The notes: a model not told the origin generated them from the letters alone. A stretch of 64,000 nucleotides of DNA from CAVPDE01 sp963707125 (GCA_963707125.1 CAVPOU010000015.1:186001-250000); one strand, 5' to 3'; shown: positions 1-8,836, counted from the stretch's first letter. Numbers and translations are program-made.

Positions 1-1089
1 CTCCGTGACATCAATCACCATCGCGAGAATAACCTTCTGGCCTACCTGATAGTCCGAATCCGTCAGATTGATGTTTACGTAGAAGGCTCTTTCATCCTTG
101 GCTGAATGCTTCACACGGTTGATACCTTGAAGGCTTTTAATGGCCGCCTTATAGCCCTCGCGATCCGTGTCAGCAAAAAACTCCATGAAGTTTTTCCCGA
201 TCATTTCTCCCTTGGTGTACCCGTACAAAGAGGTGGCGCTTCGGTTGCAGTCAAGGATGGCCAAGGTTTCTCTGCTGAGGAGGAAAAGTGCGCGGGGGAT
301 ATTGTTGAAGACAGCGTTGTATTTCCTCTCGGATTTCTTCAAGTCCTCTTCGAGCTTTTTTCTGGCTGTGATGTCAAGAGACACGGAGACGGCCGCCACC
401 ACCTTCCCGTCGCGATCGAACATGGGGGACGCGCTCACCATCCAGTGCGCTCGGGAGCCGTCCTTGTAGAAACCGCTCTCTTCGCTGAAGTGTGGAACGC
501 CCTGCCCGAAGGTTTTCTCCACCGGGCAGGGTTCGCACTTCACTGGCTGATTCTTGTACGCCTCATAGCAATGAATTCCCTTCCTCACGGGAAAGTGGTC
601 CTCAAAATACTTGTTGTAACGGATGAGTTCAAAATCCTTGTTTTGAACGGTGATGATGCATGGTGCCGCTTCGAACAGTCGCCAATAGATTTCACGCTGC
701 TCCGTCAGCGCCGCATGCTTCGCCCTCACCTTCTCGCCGACCTGATCGATCGCTTTGGCCAGTTCCCCAAGTTCATCATTCTGGTCTGCGATCCCCAGTG
801 ACCCCCCGCCTTCAGCCCCAATCTTCCCGATCCCGGCGATCATGCTCCGGATAGGAAGGTGGACTAGCTTGAACAGGGCTGCGTAGACAAGCCCTATGAA
901 GATAAGTGCGATGCCGAGCAGGTAGGCCACGTTCTTGAGAACAAAGGGCCATGTTAAGGAACTCTCCGCATCCTGCCTAAAATGAATGGCGAAGAGGAGG
1001 CAGACGGTGAGGATAAAGGGGATGCCTGTGCATAGAATGATCTTGACGAGAAGGGGTAGGCGGGCTTTTCTAATGAAGTTCAGCAGCAC
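1..1089 (-). CDS. Membrane-anchored PAS sensor protein, partial (3' end lies beyond the window)
   Basis: Read by translating the minus strand: 363 codons from a GTG at 1089 to the window edge without a stop. The N-terminus has two hydrophobic segments (about residues 12-32 and 48-72), a HAMP-like stretch, then two PAS domains (about 135-250 and 265-363). The first PAS carries a cysteine motif, CYEAYK then CEPCP, nearly the same as one in the upstream kinase gene. The GTG is favoured because GGAGAGG lies 10 nt ahead; the frame overlaps the upstream gene by 20 bp, which suggests translational coupling. Probably a signal-transducing kinase or cyclase sensor; the output domain is not visible. The sensing role is inferred from domain type only. 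Confidence 0.8.
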   Translation of the reverse strand, partial: MLLNFIRKARLPLLVKIILCTGIPFILTVCLLFAIHFRQDAESSLTWPFVLKNVAYLLGIALIFIGLVYAALFKLVHLPIRSMIAGIGKIGAEGGGSLGIADQNDELGELAKAIDQVGEKVRAKHAALTEQREIYWRLFEAAPCIITVQNKDFELIRYNKYFEDHFPVRKGIHCYEAYKNQPVKCEPCPVEKTFGQGVPHFSEESGFYKDGSRAHWMVSASPMFDRDGKVVAAVSVSLDITARKKLEEDLKKSERKYNAVFNNIPRALFLLSRETLAILDCNRSATSLYGYTKGEMIGKNFMEFFADTDREGYKAAIKSLQGINRVKHSAKDERAFYVNINLTDSDYQVGQKVILAMVIDVTE

Positions 1090-2596
1090 CTAGAACATGC
1101 CTCTCCGCATCCTTCGGATACCCGATGGATTGGGGACTCTGGGCCTGTTTAGCCGGGAGCTCTACCTGGATGTGGGTCCCTTTGCCATATTCGGATTCCA
1201 CCGAGATATGCCCGTGATGCTGGGTGATGACGTGATTGGAAACAAACAGGCCGAGTCCCGTACCGCGGGATCCCTTGGAAGAGAAGAACAAGGTGAACAT
1301 GTTGTTCCTCGTCTCCTGATCCATCCCGAGGCCGTTGTCGGTGATTTCAAACACAACGCGGCTGCCGGACCTTTTGGCCGAAAAGGTGATGGCATGGTCT
1401 TTCTTGGTGCGATCCATGTGGCAGGCGTCTAGGGCGTTTTCCAGTAAGTTCACCATCGCAGAGGATAGGGCTGGAGCGTCCGCTTCAAGGGTCCCTTCTG
1501 CGCCTATAGAATCCAGTAGGAATCCTATTCCCTCTTTCTCTGCCTTCGGTTTGATGATGGCCGCAAGATCTTTCACGAAAGCCTGAAGGTCAACCTCCGT
1601 GAGTTCCAGCTCTCTCGATTTGGTGTAGTAGAGGACATCCAGGACCATCTTTCTAATTCGTTCGATGCGCAGCCGAAGCATGTCCCAGCCTGAACGAGCC
1701 TCCTCCAGATCCCCCCGCGCCAATCCCGACTCCATTCGATAAACCCCGCCGTCGAGAGCGGTCAGAAGGCCCTTCATACCGTGAGACATGGATCCGAGCA
1801 TCATGCCCAAAGACGCGATGTGATCCTGAAGTTGACGAATCTGCGTGATGTTGGTGGACATCTCTATGACCTGGGTGACTTGGCCTTGAGAATCCGTCAA
1901 GGGAGCGGTCCATATGAGGGTGTTATAATGTTCGCCGTTGAGGGCCGTGACCACGGTCTCTGCCTGGTGGGCTTGTCCGTCCTCAAAGGTTTTGAGAATT
2001 GGGCAATCCGAGCACGCTTCTTGGCGGTGCTTGTAGGACTCAAAGCATGTCCTGCCTGCTGCAAAGCCGAAATCTTCTTTGAACCGGCGGTTCGCTTCGG
2101 TGATGCGCAAGTCACGGTCCTGAACCGTCACATAGCAGGGCGCTTCATCAAACAGGTGCTGGAGTTTCGCTGATTTCTCGGCCACAAGGTTTTCGAGGTT
2201 TTCTGTGTAGTTTCGCAACTCATGCTTGAGCGAAATCTTTTCCTGTACTTTCTGGAGGGCATGAGTCAGAAGAGCATCGTCAATGGGCTTGATGATGAAG
2301 TCAGCGGCTTGGTATTTCAGGCTCTCAATGGCCAGGTTCAGATCCCCATGGCCTGAAATCATGATCACTTCAGCATCGGGATCCTCGGCTTTCACCCTCT
2401 TCAGCAATTGGATGCCGTCCATGCCCGGCATCTTGATATCGGTTAGAACAATCGACGGCCGTGCCTGTTGAAAAAGGGAAAAGGCACTGTTCCCGTCCCC
2501 TGCCTTGATGACTTCAAAACCCAAGTCTTCAAGAAGAAGCCCCAGGAGATCGCGGATGTCCTCTTCATCGTCTGCAATCAAGACCGTCTCTTTCAT
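1070..2596 (-). CDS. Hybrid receiver-PAS-histidine kinase
   Basis: 508 residues, read from the ATG at 2596 (GGAG 7 nt upstream); a TTG five codons earlier is less likely. The N-terminal receiver (about 1-120) has the acidic pair, phospho-acceptor D53 in LTDIKMP and the KP lysine. A coiled segment leads to a PAS domain (about 145-250) with cysteines C154, C184, C195 and C198. The kinase core follows: H-box SHGMKG (H272), N-box NLLENALD, G1 DNGLGMD, G2 GTGLGLF. This is a cytoplasmic kinase whose activity may be set by its own receiver. It sits between a single-domain receiver (2699-3055) and a membrane PAS sensor (ends 1089), so the three may form a phosphorelay. The stimulus is unknown. Confidence 0.9.
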   Translation of the reverse strand: MKETVLIADDEEDIRDLLGLLLEDLGFEVIKAGDGNSAFSLFQQARPSIVLTDIKMPGMDGIQLLKRVKAEDPDAEVIMISGHGDLNLAIESLKYQAADFIIKPIDDALLTHALQKVQEKISLKHELRNYTENLENLVAEKSAKLQHLFDEAPCYVTVQDRDLRITEANRRFKEDFGFAAGRTCFESYKHRQEACSDCPILKTFEDGQAHQAETVVTALNGEHYNTLIWTAPLTDSQGQVTQVIEMSTNITQIRQLQDHIASLGMMLGSMSHGMKGLLTALDGGVYRMESGLARGDLEEARSGWDMLRLRIERIRKMVLDVLYYTKSRELELTEVDLQAFVKDLAAIIKPKAEKEGIGFLLDSIGAEGTLEADAPALSSAMVNLLENALDACHMDRTKKDHAITFSAKRSGSRVVFEITDNGLGMDQETRNNMFTLFFSSKGSRGTGLGLFVSNHVITQHHGHISVESEYGKGTHIQVELPAKQAQSPQSIGYPKDAERHVLGAAELH

Positions 2597-2698
2597 GGTC
2601 CAACTCCGCAAGGCGATCTATGGCCGGAACCAAACCTTGGCAGACCTGAAAGCCTAAGCACCGATTCGGTTCTCGGAGGTATTTGAGGCCCTACAATT

Positions 2699-3055
2699 CT
2701 AGAGCGCCAGCTTTTCAGCTACAAGGCCGAGCAGCAATTCCCGGTCAATGGGCTTGGACACGGTGGGGATATCCTTTCTTAAATTCGGAGGCCTGGGTCC
2801 AATGCCGCTGATGACAATGACGGGGATTTCTTTCGCCTCTTTTTCCTTCCGCAGCCCCACGAAGAACATGGTCCCGCCTTTGACAGGCATTTCCATGTCC
2901 AGAGTGATGAGATCCGGCTTTTCGGTTTTCACCTTCTCCAGGGCCTCTTCCCCATGATAAGCGACACACGTGGCATACCCTGCGTCTTTGAAGGTTGCAT
3001 CGAGATAGCTCACGATATCTGGATCGTCGTCAACAATCAGGATTTTCTTTGTCAT
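2699..3055 (-). CDS. Single-domain response regulator (CheY-like)
   Basis: 118 residues, just one receiver domain with no output domain. The acidic pair DDD lies near residues 9-11, the phospho-acceptor Asp is in TLDMEMP (about residue 53), and the conserved Lys is in SKPID. The start ATG has GGAGATAAG upstream. It reads into the hybrid kinase gene about 100 bp downstream. A stand-alone receiver next to a receiver-kinase hybrid usually acts as a phosphate shuttle or protein-interaction switch; the partner cannot be named from sequence. Confidence 0.9.
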   Translation of the reverse strand: MTKKILIVDDDPDIVSYLDATFKDAGYATCVAYHGEEALEKVKTEKPDLITLDMEMPVKGGTMFFVGLRKEKEAKEIPVIVISGIGPRPPNLRKDIPTVSKPIDRELLLGLVAEKLAL

Positions 3056-3158
3056 CTCTTATCTCCTTCGAGGGTTAGACACCTAGGTCCGTGTGCCCTG
3101 CCAGCTTGCACGGCACCACAGAAGAAAAGGTTCTCTGTGCCGAAAAGTATGTTCAACT

Positions 3159-3809
3159 TTATCCCTTCAGTTTCCCCAATGCTTTGGTTAGCTCAATCAA
3201 GACCCCCAGGCCTTGCTTTACGTCATCGCTGTAGGCCGCTTTGACCAGGCCCACCGGCCCAACGCTCTGGCAGGTCCCCAAATCCAAGCACGCGGGGATT
3301 TCCACCATTCTTTGCAGGAGGGTCTGAACCTCCGGGTTGGCCAGTTTTCTCAACAGGCCCAAGAGGGAGGTGAACGCATCGCTCATCAATTCAAAGTCCT
3401 CAGGAGTGTACTGTTTGGCCACTTTCGCCCTCACGCTGAGCATTGCCGCATAGGTTCGAAAGACGCCCTTCTGTTCCATGTCATCCAGGTAGTGGATCAA
3501 TTGAGGCACCGTGGATTTGAGGAGAGGTTCCAGGGTAGTGAACAAATCGATCAGGCTTTCAAGCTGTTCAAGGGACCAGGAGAAGTTCCGAATGCTCCGA
3601 AGGCCCCGTTTGACGAGCCTGAACAAATCCTCAATCTGAAACGCGGACTCCACATCCTGAAGCTCCTCAATGAGGACCTTAAACCCGCGATTGATGAGGG
3701 GGGTCAAGTCGTCCTTCAATTCCATCATGCTTTTGAACGTCTCGCTTAAGGGGGCCAGGGTAGCCTCCAAGCGGTCGAGTCGCTGAAGAATGAGCTCTTC
3801 ATTATTCAT
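3159..3809 (-). CDS. DUF1641 family protein
   Basis: 216 residues, helical and without signal peptide or membrane segment. The ATG at 3809 is chosen because GGAGGTG sits 7 nt ahead; an in-frame ATG five codons upstream overlaps that ribosome site. The C-terminal part (about 130-200, with LLRKLANPEVQ and a Gly/Val-rich stretch before AAYSDDVKQGLG) resembles DUF1641 proteins, which occur next to flavoprotein disulfide reductases or formate dehydrogenases. It starts 18 bp after the stop of the SQR-like gene, so the two are almost certainly co-transcribed. A role as accessory or anchoring subunit of that flavoprotein is inference. Confidence 0.8.
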   Translation of the reverse strand: MNNEELILQRLDRLEATLAPLSETFKSMMELKDDLTPLINRGFKVLIEELQDVESAFQIEDLFRLVKRGLRSIRNFSWSLEQLESLIDLFTTLEPLLKSTVPQLIHYLDDMEQKGVFRTYAAMLSVRAKVAKQYTPEDFELMSDAFTSLLGLLRKLANPEVQTLLQRMVEIPACLDLGTCQSVGPVGLVKAAYSDDVKQGLGVLIELTKALGKLKG

Positions 3810-3827
3810 CACCGGCACCTCCATAGC

Positions 3828-5069
3828 TCATGCCGTAGGCACGCTGCGGCGAAGTTTTCCTGCCATCTCCATTTGCGGTTCGAGAGGCAATTCCAGGCCT
3901 TTCAACATCATGTTCCAGTAGACCCATTTGAACATCATCTTGCCCCAGTAGTTGAAATAGCTTTCACCAAGCAAATCGCATGGCCCCAGCCCCGGAAAAG
4001 GAAACTTCCCGGGAAGCGGTTCGACCGTGTAGTTGAAATCAATGAGAACAGCCTTCTCGTAACCGGTACATATGAAACAGGTGGAATGGCCGTCAAAAGT
4101 CGTTTTTGGACCATGGCCGTCAATTTCCCGGATGATGTTTTCCACTACGGTCGCTGATTCATAATGAGCCACTGAACCGGCCTTGGACGTGGGCACGTTC
4201 GTCGCATCTCCAATCACATAGATGTTGTCGAAGTCTTTTGCCTTGAGAGTGAAATGATCCGTGTTCACGTAACCGATGGGGTCTCCCATGCCCGAGTCGA
4301 TGATCACCTGGGATCCGAAGTTGGGAGGAATAGAGACGAGCAGATCATAGGCCACCTCGTCTCCTTTATGGGATTCGATCGTCTTCTCGCTCACGTTGAC
4401 CTGAGCGATGTCGAAATTGGGCGTGATCTTGATATTCTTTTGCTCGGCAATATGGGAGAAAGCTTTCGAGGCCATCGGCTTAGTAAACGCCCCGGCCAGC
4501 GGGGTAACCAACTCGATCTCAATGTTTTTCCTAACCCCATTGACGGTAAAAAACCAGTCTGCCATGTAGATGAATTCCAGGGGGGCCACGGGACATTTGA
4601 AAGGCAACTCGGCGATATTCAGCACCACCCTGCCTTTGTCGAAGTACTTCATTTTCTTCTGCAGGGCCACGGCCCCTTCAAGGGTGTAAAAATCACAAAT
4701 ATTATTGCGCCAGTCTTCCATCATGCCGTCGATTTCATCGGGCATGATGCGGCACCCTGTGGCAATGACCAGCCAGTCATAGTTATAAAGTCCTTGCTTG
4801 GCTTTGATGACGCGCTGTTTGGGATCAATGCCCGTTACTTCGTCCAGGACGAAATCCACACCATTTGGAATAAAGTCGCTTTTGGGTTTAACGCAGTCCG
4901 CCGCCGAGTAAATGCCGAATGGAATGAAGAGCCAGCCGGGCTGATAGTGATGCTGCCAGTCCCGGTCAATGATCGTGATCTTCCACTCCTTTTCGTCCAG
5001 CTGCCTCCTGAGCAGCGTGGCCACCATGGTTCCTCCTGAGCCCGATCCCAAAATCACAATGTTCTTCAT
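3828..5069 (-). CDS. Sulfide:quinone-oxidoreductase-like FAD flavoprotein
   Basis: 413 residues from the ATG at 5069 (GAGGAGGG upstream with 9 nt spacing; a TTG two codons earlier is too close to that site). The N-terminal dinucleotide fold has GSGSGG at about residues 8-13, and YVIGDATNVP near 284-293 is the second FAD-contact motif. Three cysteines sit where SQR enzymes keep theirs: C125, C159 in PFKCPVAP and C331/C334 in STCFICTGYEKAV. The C-terminus has paired hydrophobic/aromatic stretches (about 372-392) suited to membrane association. It probably oxidises sulfide or a related thiol and passes electrons to quinone; the exact substrate is not shown. It pairs with DUF1641 downstream. Confidence 0.85.
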   Translation of the reverse strand: MKNIVILGSGSGGTMVATLLRRQLDEKEWKITIIDRDWQHHYQPGWLFIPFGIYSAADCVKPKSDFIPNGVDFVLDEVTGIDPKQRVIKAKQGLYNYDWLVIATGCRIMPDEIDGMMEDWRNNICDFYTLEGAVALQKKMKYFDKGRVVLNIAELPFKCPVAPLEFIYMADWFFTVNGVRKNIEIELVTPLAGAFTKPMASKAFSHIAEQKNIKITPNFDIAQVNVSEKTIESHKGDEVAYDLLVSIPPNFGSQVIIDSGMGDPIGYVNTDHFTLKAKDFDNIYVIGDATNVPTSKAGSVAHYESATVVENIIREIDGHGPKTTFDGHSTCFICTGYEKAVLIDFNYTVEPLPGKFPFPGLGPCDLLGESYFNYWGKMMFKWVYWNMMLKGLELPLEPQMEMAGKLRRSVPTA

Positions 5070-5436
5070 GCCCAATAACCCTCCTCTTTTTAATTATCCA
5101 CAGAGCCGTTTCAAGTCGCTCCATGACGCTTTTCCGCGTCAGTGCAGTGACACGAAGGCGCCCATTCTTGGCCAAGACATTTAAATACACGAGTTCCTAA
5201 GGTTGAACCTCCAGCACTCAAATCCGACTCAAAGTGGCCGCGCACATTGAACTGTCTATGAGAAGTGCAGTTTGAATCCCTGCCCTGTGAAGGGATGACA
5301 TGTGATCGCGTTGAACACTCGCTTCCAAAAAGCGCATTTCTTGTTTTTTGTATTTCCAAGATGGGAGAGACCGGCCGACAACCGATCTGTTCTGTTCTCT
5401 TCGTTTGATGGGGTATATTCCATACTTTAATGCTAT

Positions 5437-5464
5437 ACTTTATACATGAAACGTTGCCTGTCAA
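5437..5464 (-). promoter_or_regulatory. Candidate sigma70-type promoter for the SQR-DUF1641 pair
   Basis: On the minus strand TTGACA (5464-5459) is followed by TATAAAGT (5444-5437), spacing 14 to 16 nt depending on which hexamer is taken as -10. It would give a long leader of about 360 nt before the flavoprotein start, so it is only a candidate. Confidence 0.35.
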
Positions 5465-5593
5465 GAAAAAAGGGGGTGGCCTTGAAAGCAAACCCGATAA
5501 ACACACCGCCGGTCCTGGAATAGTCGATGCGTGAGATGGGCTTCTCTCAAAGGGATGGGACGCAAGGATGAGCTCAACCGCACTCAGCGTTGC

Positions 5594-5622
5594 TTGACAA
5601 AGAACGGCCCTTCCCGTATCCT
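5594..5622 (+). promoter_or_regulatory. Candidate sigma70-type promoter for the nucleotidyltransferase-like gene
   Basis: TTGACA (5594-5599), a 17 nt spacer and TATCCT (5617-5622), about 70 nt before the GTG start at 5700. The perfect -35 and ideal spacing support it; the -10 matches at 4 of 6 positions. Confidence 0.5.
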
Positions 5623-5699
5623 TCCCAAGAATCTAATCAGTACTCAGGCCTTTCCCGCCTGGTTTCGAGCAATGTCCTCTACCTTCCAAACAGGAAAGC

Positions 5700-6605
5700 G
5701 TGGAAAAGGAAATCATCACCGTTTTGAAAGAGAAGGGGCCGCTTACCGGGGCTGAGATATTCAAAACTTTGGGCGATGATGCCCTTCTTCTGTGGCGTGC
5801 CTGCAAGCTCTCGAAAAATCTGGCCATCCAGACCGTGGGGTGCAGGTATCTCAGGCTAGACTCCAAAATTGAAGGGTTTGCCCGCCTGTCCCCCTCCATC
5901 TTGAGAGAATTTTTGACCTATTCTGTGATTGGATTCCCATGGGATCGGGATTCCCTGAACCGGAAAACTGAAGAGATTGCTTCACACATTAAAGAAGTAA
6001 GCAAGGCAAAGTTAGAACTGGCCAACAATATTTTGTCAGCCGTGCTGAGCCAGTTGGAAAATGATGTCCTGATAAAGGACCGGGCCTGTATCCTGATCGC
6101 AGGGGATATTGTCTATGAGATGGCCCATGACGTACCCCGACCGGAAAGAAGCACGGGCAAATGGGTGAAGGGATCGGATATGGATCTGGTGGTCGTCGTG
6201 GATGACCTGTTTCCCAGGGAGCTAATGGAGAGAATGGATGAGGTGATCTACCAGGAGAAACAGAAGGTTCTTATGGCACCGCACCTGAGGGAAGAGATCG
6301 ACTATGTTGTAAAGGACCTGGCCCGTGTAAGGGAGCAGATGGGGTTTGATACCTTCAAGCACATGATTGCCTGCAAGATTCTCCAAGAGGGAACGCTGCT
6401 TTGTGGCAGGCAAGACCTGTTCAATACCGTCAAAGCCATGTTGCGGGAGCGGGGCATCACTGAAAAGCTCATTGGGATGGAAGATCGGGCCGCGATTTTC
6501 AGAAGGGATGCAGAAGAGTACCTCCTGAAGGAAGACCCTGAAAAGATCAGGAATGAAGGCTTGTATCTCTTCTACCCTACGGAGGAATCTGAAGAGTTCG
6601 AATGA
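5700..6605 (+). CDS. Nucleotidyltransferase-fold protein with N-terminal winged-helix-like region, unrecognised family
   Basis: 301 residues, GTG start preceded by AGGAAAGC. Residues 1-55 look like a small winged-helix (LKEKGPLTGAEIFKTL). The centre has a pattern typical of Pol-beta nucleotidyltransferases: a Gly-containing strand ILIAGDI (131-137), then KGSDMDLVVVVDD (157-169) giving acidic residues D160 and D162, and a third acid D201 in EIDYVVKD. No signal peptide or membrane segment is seen. Such folds transfer nucleotides to RNA, proteins or small molecules, or act as toxin/antitoxin parts; which applies here cannot be told. It is monocistronic with its own candidate promoter, and converges on rapZ. 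Confidence 0.7.
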   Translation: MEKEIITVLKEKGPLTGAEIFKTLGDDALLLWRACKLSKNLAIQTVGCRYLRLDSKIEGFARLSPSILREFLTYSVIGFPWDRDSLNRKTEEIASHIKEVSKAKLELANNILSAVLSQLENDVLIKDRACILIAGDIVYEMAHDVPRPERSTGKWVKGSDMDLVVVVDDLFPRELMERMDEVIYQEKQKVLMAPHLREEIDYVVKDLARVREQMGFDTFKHMIACKILQEGTLLCGRQDLFNTVKAMLRERGITEKLIGMEDRAAIFRRDAEEYLLKEDPEKIRNEGLYLFYPTEESEEFE

Positions 6606-6623
6606 AAAGCTGTCGCCAGCTTA

Positions 6624-6708
6624 AGGGACAAAGGCACTGAGGGACAAAGAGACAAAGGGATATAATGATTTTTCTGCTTTGTGCCTTTGTGCCTCTGTCC
6701 CTTTGTAC
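6624..6708. repeat. Word-type inverted repeat between convergent genes
   Basis: Left half repeats GGGACAAAG words (about 6624-6659) and the right half the complementary CTTTGT/CCCTTTG words (about 6676-6708). The arms can pair imperfectly, so it could end transcription from both sides, but its make-up matches the degenerate word repeats seen throughout the window. Confidence 0.55.
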
Positions 6709-6725
6709 CTGTCTTCATCATCCCG

Positions 6726-7595
6726 CTACTCCGCCAGCTCAACATCCCGATGAGTGAGGGACGCTTCCCTCTTTAGCCCCTTCAGATGGGCAAGAATCTC
6801 TTCTGCAATGGCCACCGCGCGGTGCTTTCCGCCTGTGCACCCCACTGCAATGGTTAAATAAGACTTACCCTCCTTTTCGTAGAGAGGGATGAGATACTCC
6901 AGCAGCGAAAAGTATTTCACGAAGAATTCTTGGGTTTCTGCCTGTCTTTTCACAAACTGACTCACTCGCTCATCTCTGCCATCCAGCTTTCTTAGTTCAG
7001 GAACAAAGTGAGGATTGGGAATAAATCGGACATCTATCACCAGGTCTGCATCGAGGGGGATACCATACTTAAAGCCAAACGAGAGAATTGCAATCCGCAT
7101 CCTTTCCGTTTTGACGCTGCGATACGCATGTTGAATAATGACATCCTTGAGCTGGTGTACCGTTAAGGCAGATGTGTCAATGATCTTGTCTGCAGACTCT
7201 TTCAGGCCTTTCAACTGTTCCTTTTCGGAACGGATATTTTCAAGAAGATGTTTTCCGTTGGAAACCGGATGGTGCCGTCGGGTCTCACTGTAGCGCTTCA
7301 CCAGAACCTCTTCGGACGCCATCAGAAAGATGATTTCCAACTGATAACCCTCATCCCGCAATTGCTGGAAGATCTCCTGATGTTTTTCAACGAACCCCTT
7401 TTCCCTGAGGTCCATCACGAACGCGAGTTTCTGGATTTCTGATACACCCCATGCGCGGAGTTCAAGGAATTTGGGCAGCAGCTGGACCGGCATGTTGTCC
7501 ACACAAAAATAACCTATGTCCTCAAGCGCATTGATAGCAGTACTTTTGCCGGAGCCTGAAAGTCCCGTAATGATGATGACATTGAGGTCTTTCAT
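6726..7595 (-). CDS. rapZ: RapZ family nucleotide-binding / RNase adapter protein
   Basis: 289 residues from the ATG at 7595 (AAGGTGA just ahead), close to the usual 284-290; the longer frame from 7628 would overlap yvcK. A P-loop GLSGSGKS lies at residues 11-18 and the C-terminal signature GCTGGKHRAV at about 250, both diagnostic. In enterobacteria RapZ binds amino-sugar precursors and steers RNase-dependent control of GlmS; in other phyla the partner is unknown. It is transcribed directly after yvcK, overlapping or abutting its stop, the common arrangement. The neighbouring amino-sugar operon at 9.0-12.7 kb makes a link to cell-wall precursor control attractive, but that is inference. Confidence 0.93.
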   Translation of the reverse strand: MKDLNVIIITGLSGSGKSTAINALEDIGYFCVDNMPVQLLPKFLELRAWGVSEIQKLAFVMDLREKGFVEKHQEIFQQLRDEGYQLEIIFLMASEEVLVKRYSETRRHHPVSNGKHLLENIRSEKEQLKGLKESADKIIDTSALTVHQLKDVIIQHAYRSVKTERMRIAILSFGFKYGIPLDADLVIDVRFIPNPHFVPELRKLDGRDERVSQFVKRQAETQEFFVKYFSLLEYLIPLYEKEGKSYLTIAVGCTGGKHRAVAIAEEILAHLKGLKREASLTHRDVELAE

Positions 7596-7615
7596 ATCTT
7601 CACCTTTAAGTCGGT

Positions 7616-8602
7616 TCATTTCCGGCACTGCGATATGATCTTCTGTATCAACAAAGCCAGCTTAGCCGCGTCATGCCGGACAATTCCGCCGGCAGTATCC
7701 ATCAAATCGGATGCATAGATGGTACGATCGCCCCAGCACGGTGCATGCTCATCAATTTCAACGAATTCGGCCTTCTCAGCCCTATATTCGTCCAGGAGCC
7801 TCTCATCCGGTTTCCCAGTATTGAAGATGACTCCGTCAACCTGCCGCCCAACACATTCTTCCACCTTGCAAACAAAATCATAGCCGGTAAAATGATCTGT
7901 TTCGCCAAATTTCGTCATGATGTTGACAACATACAAGATCGTTGCCTCTGTCTCCTTGAGCGCATCTCTGACGCCTGGCACGATAAGGTTAGGAATAATG
8001 CTTGTGAAAAGGTCACCCGGCCCGATAATGATGTACTCTGCACAGTTGATCGCTTCAATGACCGGAGGATAGACCGAAACAGAATCAGCGTGGTGGGGAA
8101 CCAAAAAGATATCCTGAATCTTTTCACGCTGGGTACCTTGCGGCACATTGATTGCTGCCTGGCCGTAGATCCTCTCCCCGTCGCTCAATTCAGCAACGAG
8201 CGTTGCCTTATCAATGGTAACGGGCAAAATCCTGCCCCTGACGTCAAGGATTTCAACAAGGGCCTGGATACCTGCCGGGAAGCTGCCTGCATAGTCTGAA
8301 AGCACTGTAAGGAGCAAGTTTCCTGCATTGTGTCCCTTGAGCCGTATGTCGCTTGTGAACCTTTTCAGCAAGATTGTTCGTGCAATCTTATGATACGGGG
8401 ACAGGGCCAGGATGCATTTCAGCACATCACCTGGCGGAAGAATCCCCAGTTCATCCCGCAACCTGCCGGTGCTTCCACCGCTGTCGGCCATTGATACCAC
8501 CGCGGTAATCTCAATGCCTTCCAGATCTCTCAAGCCAGAGAGGAGCGCGAACTGCCCTGTGCCCCCGCCAATGGTAACGACCTTCTGTTTATGCCTGTTC
8601 AT
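7616..8602 (-). CDS. yvcK: YvcK / CofD-like uridine-diphosphate-sugar-binding protein
   Basis: 328 residues. The N-terminus has GGGTGQFALL and then SMADSGGSTGRLRDELG with LPPGD, the hallmark of the YvcK (gluconeogenesis factor) branch of the CofD superfamily. In Firmicutes YvcK binds UDP-GlcNAc and is needed for cell-wall homeostasis on gluconeogenic carbon. No membrane segment. It is the first gene of the yvcK-rapZ unit and has a good promoter 70-100 nt upstream. Confidence 0.93.
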   Translation of the reverse strand: MNRHKQKVVTIGGGTGQFALLSGLRDLEGIEITAVVSMADSGGSTGRLRDELGILPPGDVLKCILALSPYHKIARTILLKRFTSDIRLKGHNAGNLLLTVLSDYAGSFPAGIQALVEILDVRGRILPVTIDKATLVAELSDGERIYGQAAINVPQGTQREKIQDIFLVPHHADSVSVYPPVIEAINCAEYIIIGPGDLFTSIIPNLIVPGVRDALKETEATILYVVNIMTKFGETDHFTGYDFVCKVEECVGRQVDGVIFNTGKPDERLLDEYRAEKAEFVEIDEHAPCWGDRTIYASDLMDTAGGIVRHDAAKLALLIQKIISQCRK

Positions 8603-8674
8603 ACCTCACCCCTATTGCCCGTTCCCTCGAAAAACCCCGCGGCAGGGCAAGAAACCCTTTGCCCGATTGAGACA

Positions 8675-8703
8675 ACTATAGGGGCATGTCCCTTTTTAGT
8701 CAA
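8675..8703 (-). promoter_or_regulatory. Sigma70-type promoter of yvcK-rapZ
   Basis: Minus strand TTGACT (8703-8698), 17 nt spacer, TATAGT (8680-8675): five of six matches in each hexamer with ideal spacing, about 70 nt before the yvcK start. Confidence 0.65.
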
Positions 8704-8807
8704 TAAAGAAGCCATGTTAGTCTCACACTCCAATGGCTCTATGAACCGCCTATCCTTTAATCACTCAAGGCGCCTTCACGTAAACCTTCTCCTTTTCCAC
8801 TAACTGA

Positions 8808-8836
8808 TTGACAAAAAACTCAAATGTCTTTAAAAA
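8808..8836 (+). promoter_or_regulatory. Candidate promoter of the amino-sugar operon
   Basis: TTGACA (8808-8813), 17 nt spacer, TAAAAA (8831-8836). It would give a leader of about 190 nt that contains the inverted repeat at 8904-8982. Confidence 0.5.

Larger units (their letters stand above)
5070..5699. other. Divergent intergenic region with two promoter-like sites
   Basis: About 630 bp between the divergently transcribed SQR-like and nucleotidyltransferase-like genes. Apart from one candidate promoter in each direction (listed separately) I see no gene, RNA or strong palindrome. A 131-codon frame on the minus strand has no family resemblance or ribosome site and is not called. Confidence 0.5.

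Noticed and set aside
5111..5506. 131-codon minus-strand frame upstream of the SQR-like gene
   Set aside because: No ribosome site, no motif, and it spans a candidate promoter region.
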